Assembly: GCA_903891085.1 (NCBI GenBank)
Contig: CAITDJ010000124.1
Location: forward strand, 82,828 to 146,827
DNA length: 64,000 nucleotides
Reading direction: 5' to 3'
Source: an uncultured Bacteroidota bacterium
Lineage (GTDB): Bacteria > Bacteroidota > Bacteroidia > Bacteroidales > F082
The position numbers and the translations under genes are program-made. The notes under the pieces were generated by a model. It was not told where the DNA came from, searched no databases, and saw only the letters and a list, made by a program, of their open reading frames with translations. Below, in pieces: positions 62,220 through 64,000 of the stretch (positions are counted from its first letter, which is position 1; the number at the start of each line of letters is the position of its first letter).

Positions 62220-62951
62220 TTACTTCCAAAATTTATCCGTAAGATAAAAGACTGTATCAATAAAGAATAGCTTTCCTTCGGTTTGAATTACATTTTCATC
62301 ATGCAAATCTTCAAGAATAATTCCTAATTCTTTATGTATAAAGTCTGATTTTCGATTTTCAATAAAACCAAATTCAGCTAAAAAAGCAGAAATGGTTTCA
62401 GACGAAACAGGAACTTCGCTCGTTTTTACAAAATTTTGTTTAACGACCGGCATTAAAACACCTTCATTTACTACAAATCCTACCAATACATAAGCTGTAT
62501 CCGGAAAAAAGAAATTGTGAATCAGTAGATTATGAAAATATTCAGTATAGGAATTGTAATAACCCAGTGAATTAATTTTTACTACACTTTTCCCGTCTTC
62601 AGAAGAATATACAGTATGTTCGCCTTGGGTATCTACAAGATTTTCAGCTGATAATGGAAAATTATATTCTAATTTTTGCTCTTTGACAAATGCCCTTAAG
62701 CTGTCTTCTTCTTCTTGTTTTGTTCGCTTTCGTGGCGTAGCCTTTGAACCTGCGCCCTCATTTGTTCGGAGGAAAGCGGAGACTGTCTGGATAAGATTTC
62801 TTTCCCCTTGATTGCTGAAACTGCCAGTCCCTGATATGAGGTTTTGTAATACATTTTTTAAAGTATTTGGTTTTGCAAAATTAGTAAACTTCACAATATC
62901 CGTCAAGTTTTCAGCTTGTTGCCTGTTTTCCTTCTTTGCTTCTGTCATCAT
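62220..62951 (-). CDS. putative polyvalent-protein-type kinase domain protein
   Basis: A 243-residue protein with a kinase-like fold at about residues 100-243. It shows a nucleotide-binding GEHTVYSSEDGKSVVKIN stretch with Lys125, a catalytic-loop-like LEDLHDENVI (Asp215, Asn220), and the metal-binding-like FIDTVF (Asp232). The order and spacing match the kinase modules found in phage and mobile-element polyvalent proteins. The N-terminal ~95 residues are charged and likely disordered. It is isolated, flanked by the repeat array at 63054-63203, and probably part of a mobile-element remnant. Substrate unknown. Confidence 0.62.
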   Translation of the reverse strand: MMTEAKKENRQQAENLTDIVKFTNFAKPNTLKNVLQNLISGTGSFSNQGERNLIQTVSAFLRTNEGAGSKATPRKRTKQEEEDSLRAFVKEQKLEYNFPLSAENLVDTQGEHTVYSSEDGKSVVKINSLGYYNSYTEYFHNLLIHNFFFPDTAYVLVGFVVNEGVLMPVVKQNFVKTSEVPVSSETISAFLAEFGFIENRKSDFIHKELGIILEDLHDENVIQTEGKLFFIDTVFYLTDKFWK

Positions 62952-63240
62952 TATTCAAAATTACTTGAATTTTGCTCAGACACGGAATAAAAATTAAACT
63001 ATAAAACCTGCGGCAGCGCATTGGCTTGCGTGAAGAGCGAAAATACAAAACAGATTTTCAGCAAGCTTTCGCAACGAGCGATTGGATGAATTAGACCAGC
63101 GGCAGGCTTGCATAAGCTACGCAAGGTCAAATCTACATATCGGCAGGCTTACGCAACGAGACCGGAATTGTGAAACGACGTAGTTGCAAACTCCGAGCGG
63201 GGGTAAATCAGATTTTAAAATTGACCGCACATTGATGTTG
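62952..63240. other. intergenic region of the accessory island
   Basis: 289 nt between the polyvalent-type kinase and the nuclease-like gene. It holds degenerate ~40-nt repeat units (about 63054-63165) and the 33-nt element at 63160-63192. No gene was supported. Confidence 0.6.
63054..63203. repeat. dispersed repeat, copy C
   Basis: The segment contains units resembling those at 11553-11674 (TTTCGCAACGAGCGA, CGGCAGGCTT). It ends in the 33-nt element at 63160-63192, identical to 10715-10747 at 32 of 33 positions, followed by CCGAGCGGGGG. The two copies are 52 kb apart and both lie beside accessory genes. Confidence 0.75.
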
Positions 63241-63882
63241 TCAGTCCCACAACAAAACAGCTTTTTTAACTGAGATAAATACCGGCTGAATAATGCTTTG
63301 AATATGATTAACCCAAGGCAATTCAAGACTTCTAACTTTATTCTCAAATCTCCCTAAATTACCAATGAAAATTTGTTTAACCATCTCGTAATCCTGTTCC
63401 GGAGCACAACCAATTAAAATAAGGAACTTTTTAGGAAACCCAAATGACTTATTTGTTGAATAGAAGCGATGTGAATAATTAATTAATCTTTCAAAATCTT
63501 CCCATGTCTTCCTTTGAATGGTTTGATGGGTGTCGTTACATCGAATAAATTTCAATTCTATGCCATACGCAGGTCCTCGATGACGAAATCCTTTATGAAG
63601 AATTCTATTATTAACGCCTTGATTTTCAATATTTACAGGATTAAAAAGGGAAATATCTCTTTTGAACCATCTTCCTTCGTCCGCTTCATACCAGGTTAGC
63701 TCTGAATGAACCTCAAAGGAAACTGAAGGATATTGAATTCGATTCCTATATAATGTGCAGAGAAGCAGCCCTTGTAAATCTGCTTCGGTACGAACCAATC
63801 TATTGTTTCTATTAAATTCTTTTTGAACCTCTCTTATTGCATCAAAAGATATGTTCCACAGTTGGTCTAAATATTCTTCCAT
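63241..63882 (-). CDS. PD-(D/E)XK-nuclease-like hypothetical protein
   Basis: A 213-residue protein of unrecognised family. A glutamate in an N-terminal helix (Glu33, RTEADLQ), Asp76 (FKRDISLF) and Glu109-Leu-Lys111 (GIELKF) fit the spacing of a PD-(D/E)XK nuclease core. A hydrophobic strand (KKFLILIGCA) and helices follow. Such folds occur in restriction enzymes, transposon-resolving nucleases and other DNA-processing proteins. No methylase or other system component is adjacent in the visible sequence. It is in an accessory island with repeats. Functional assignment is tentative. Confidence 0.5.
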   Translation of the reverse strand: MEEYLDQLWNISFDAIREVQKEFNRNNRLVRTEADLQGLLLCTLYRNRIQYPSVSFEVHSELTWYEADEGRWFKRDISLFNPVNIENQGVNNRILHKGFRHRGPAYGIELKFIRCNDTHQTIQRKTWEDFERLINYSHRFYSTNKSFGFPKKFLILIGCAPEQDYEMVKQIFIGNLGRFENKVRSLELPWVNHIQSIIQPVFISVKKAVLLWD

Positions 63883-63910
63883 TTGTAAATTTATTTAATT
63901 CTAAATGAAC

Positions 63911-63935
63911 TACCCCGCCGCAGAGCAGCGGGGTA
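63911..63935. repeat. GC-rich palindromic element (REP-like)
   Basis: TACCCCGC (63911-63918) and GCGGGGTA (63928-63935) form an 8-bp stem with a 9-nt loop, 29 nt upstream of the nuclease-like gene start. A related CTACCCCG...CGGGG occurs at 10746-10760, so this may be a dispersed element rather than a terminator. Confidence 0.55.
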
Positions 63936-64000
63936 TCTTAAAACAAAGCTAACTGTTTACTTTTATGCAAAACCGTGTATTCTTTCTCAAGTCCTTGATC

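Overview
The window reads as a chromosomal segment of a member of the Bacteroidota, probably an environmental or anaerobic Bacteroidales/Marinilabiliales-like lineage. The main evidence is four secreted proteins ending in type IX secretion (Por) sorting domains, SusC/TonB-type and lipoprotein genes, promoters of the Bacteroidota type (TTTG, about 19 nt, then TAnnTTTG), phylum-specific families (DUF4175, DUF4292, S46 dipeptidyl-peptidases) and a menaquinone operon. Species cannot be named from sequence alone.

Layout. 1-2.6 kb (minus): a compact operon with a TiaS-like nucleotide-binding protein, an ECF-S-like membrane protein, a lipoprotein and a TonB-dependent receptor cut by the window edge. 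3.0-9.9 kb: pirin, a large sortilin-like T9SS protein, a META-domain lipoprotein and a CLC-CBS chloride transporter. 10.1-11.7 kb: accessory island with a RelE-type toxin-antitoxin pair, a chimeric thioredoxin-like gene and arrays of a ~40-nt repeat. 11.7-16.9 kb: exonuclease III, a DUF2490/DUF4956/VTC-domain operon, a small lipoprotein and a secreted endonuclease/phosphatase-fold protein. 16.9-24.4 kb: pabB-pabC, DPP11-like peptidase, radA, and on the other strand a DPP7-like peptidase. 24.5-28.3 kb: an eight-PKD T9SS protein. 28.5-29.0 kb: a tag gene interrupted by one in-frame stop. 29.1-33.1 kb: menB-menA-menC-menE. 33.1-40.2 kb (minus): flippase, dut, nucleotidyltransferase, TPR lipoprotein, DUF4292 lipoprotein, EnvC-like factor. 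40.5-45.3 kb: AI-2E transporter and a 1234-aa sensor kinase. 45.6-52.7 kb (minus): DUF4175, a degenerate ATPase-like gene, ybeY, mnmG and a methyltransferase, with two parS-like sites flanking mnmG. 52.8-57.1 kb: T9SS M1 peptidase, gltX, folB, a CWC-domain mini-gene and tRNA-Cys. 57.2-62.1 kb: cysQ, cysD, cysN fused to a degenerate APS-kinase domain, and a K+ channel with RCK domains. 62.2-64 kb: second accessory island with a polyvalent-type kinase, a PD-(D/E)XK-like protein and the same repeat family as at 10.7-11.7 kb.

How it fits together. Most genes are housekeeping: menaquinone and folate precursors, sulfate activation, tRNA modification and charging, and envelope biogenesis. Extracellular peptide use is served by the M1 peptidase and by two S46 peptidases whose specificity residues differ (Arg versus Gly), so they should release acidic and hydrophobic dipeptides respectively. 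The parS pair beside mnmG suggests an origin-proximal location. The most unusual items are the two parS sites (one containing the GTG start of the methyltransferase), the degenerate APS-kinase tail on CysN, the nonsense-interrupted tag gene, the TiaS-like transport operon, the degenerate GHKL-like gene upstream of ybeY, and the matching repeat arrays that mark the two accessory islands.
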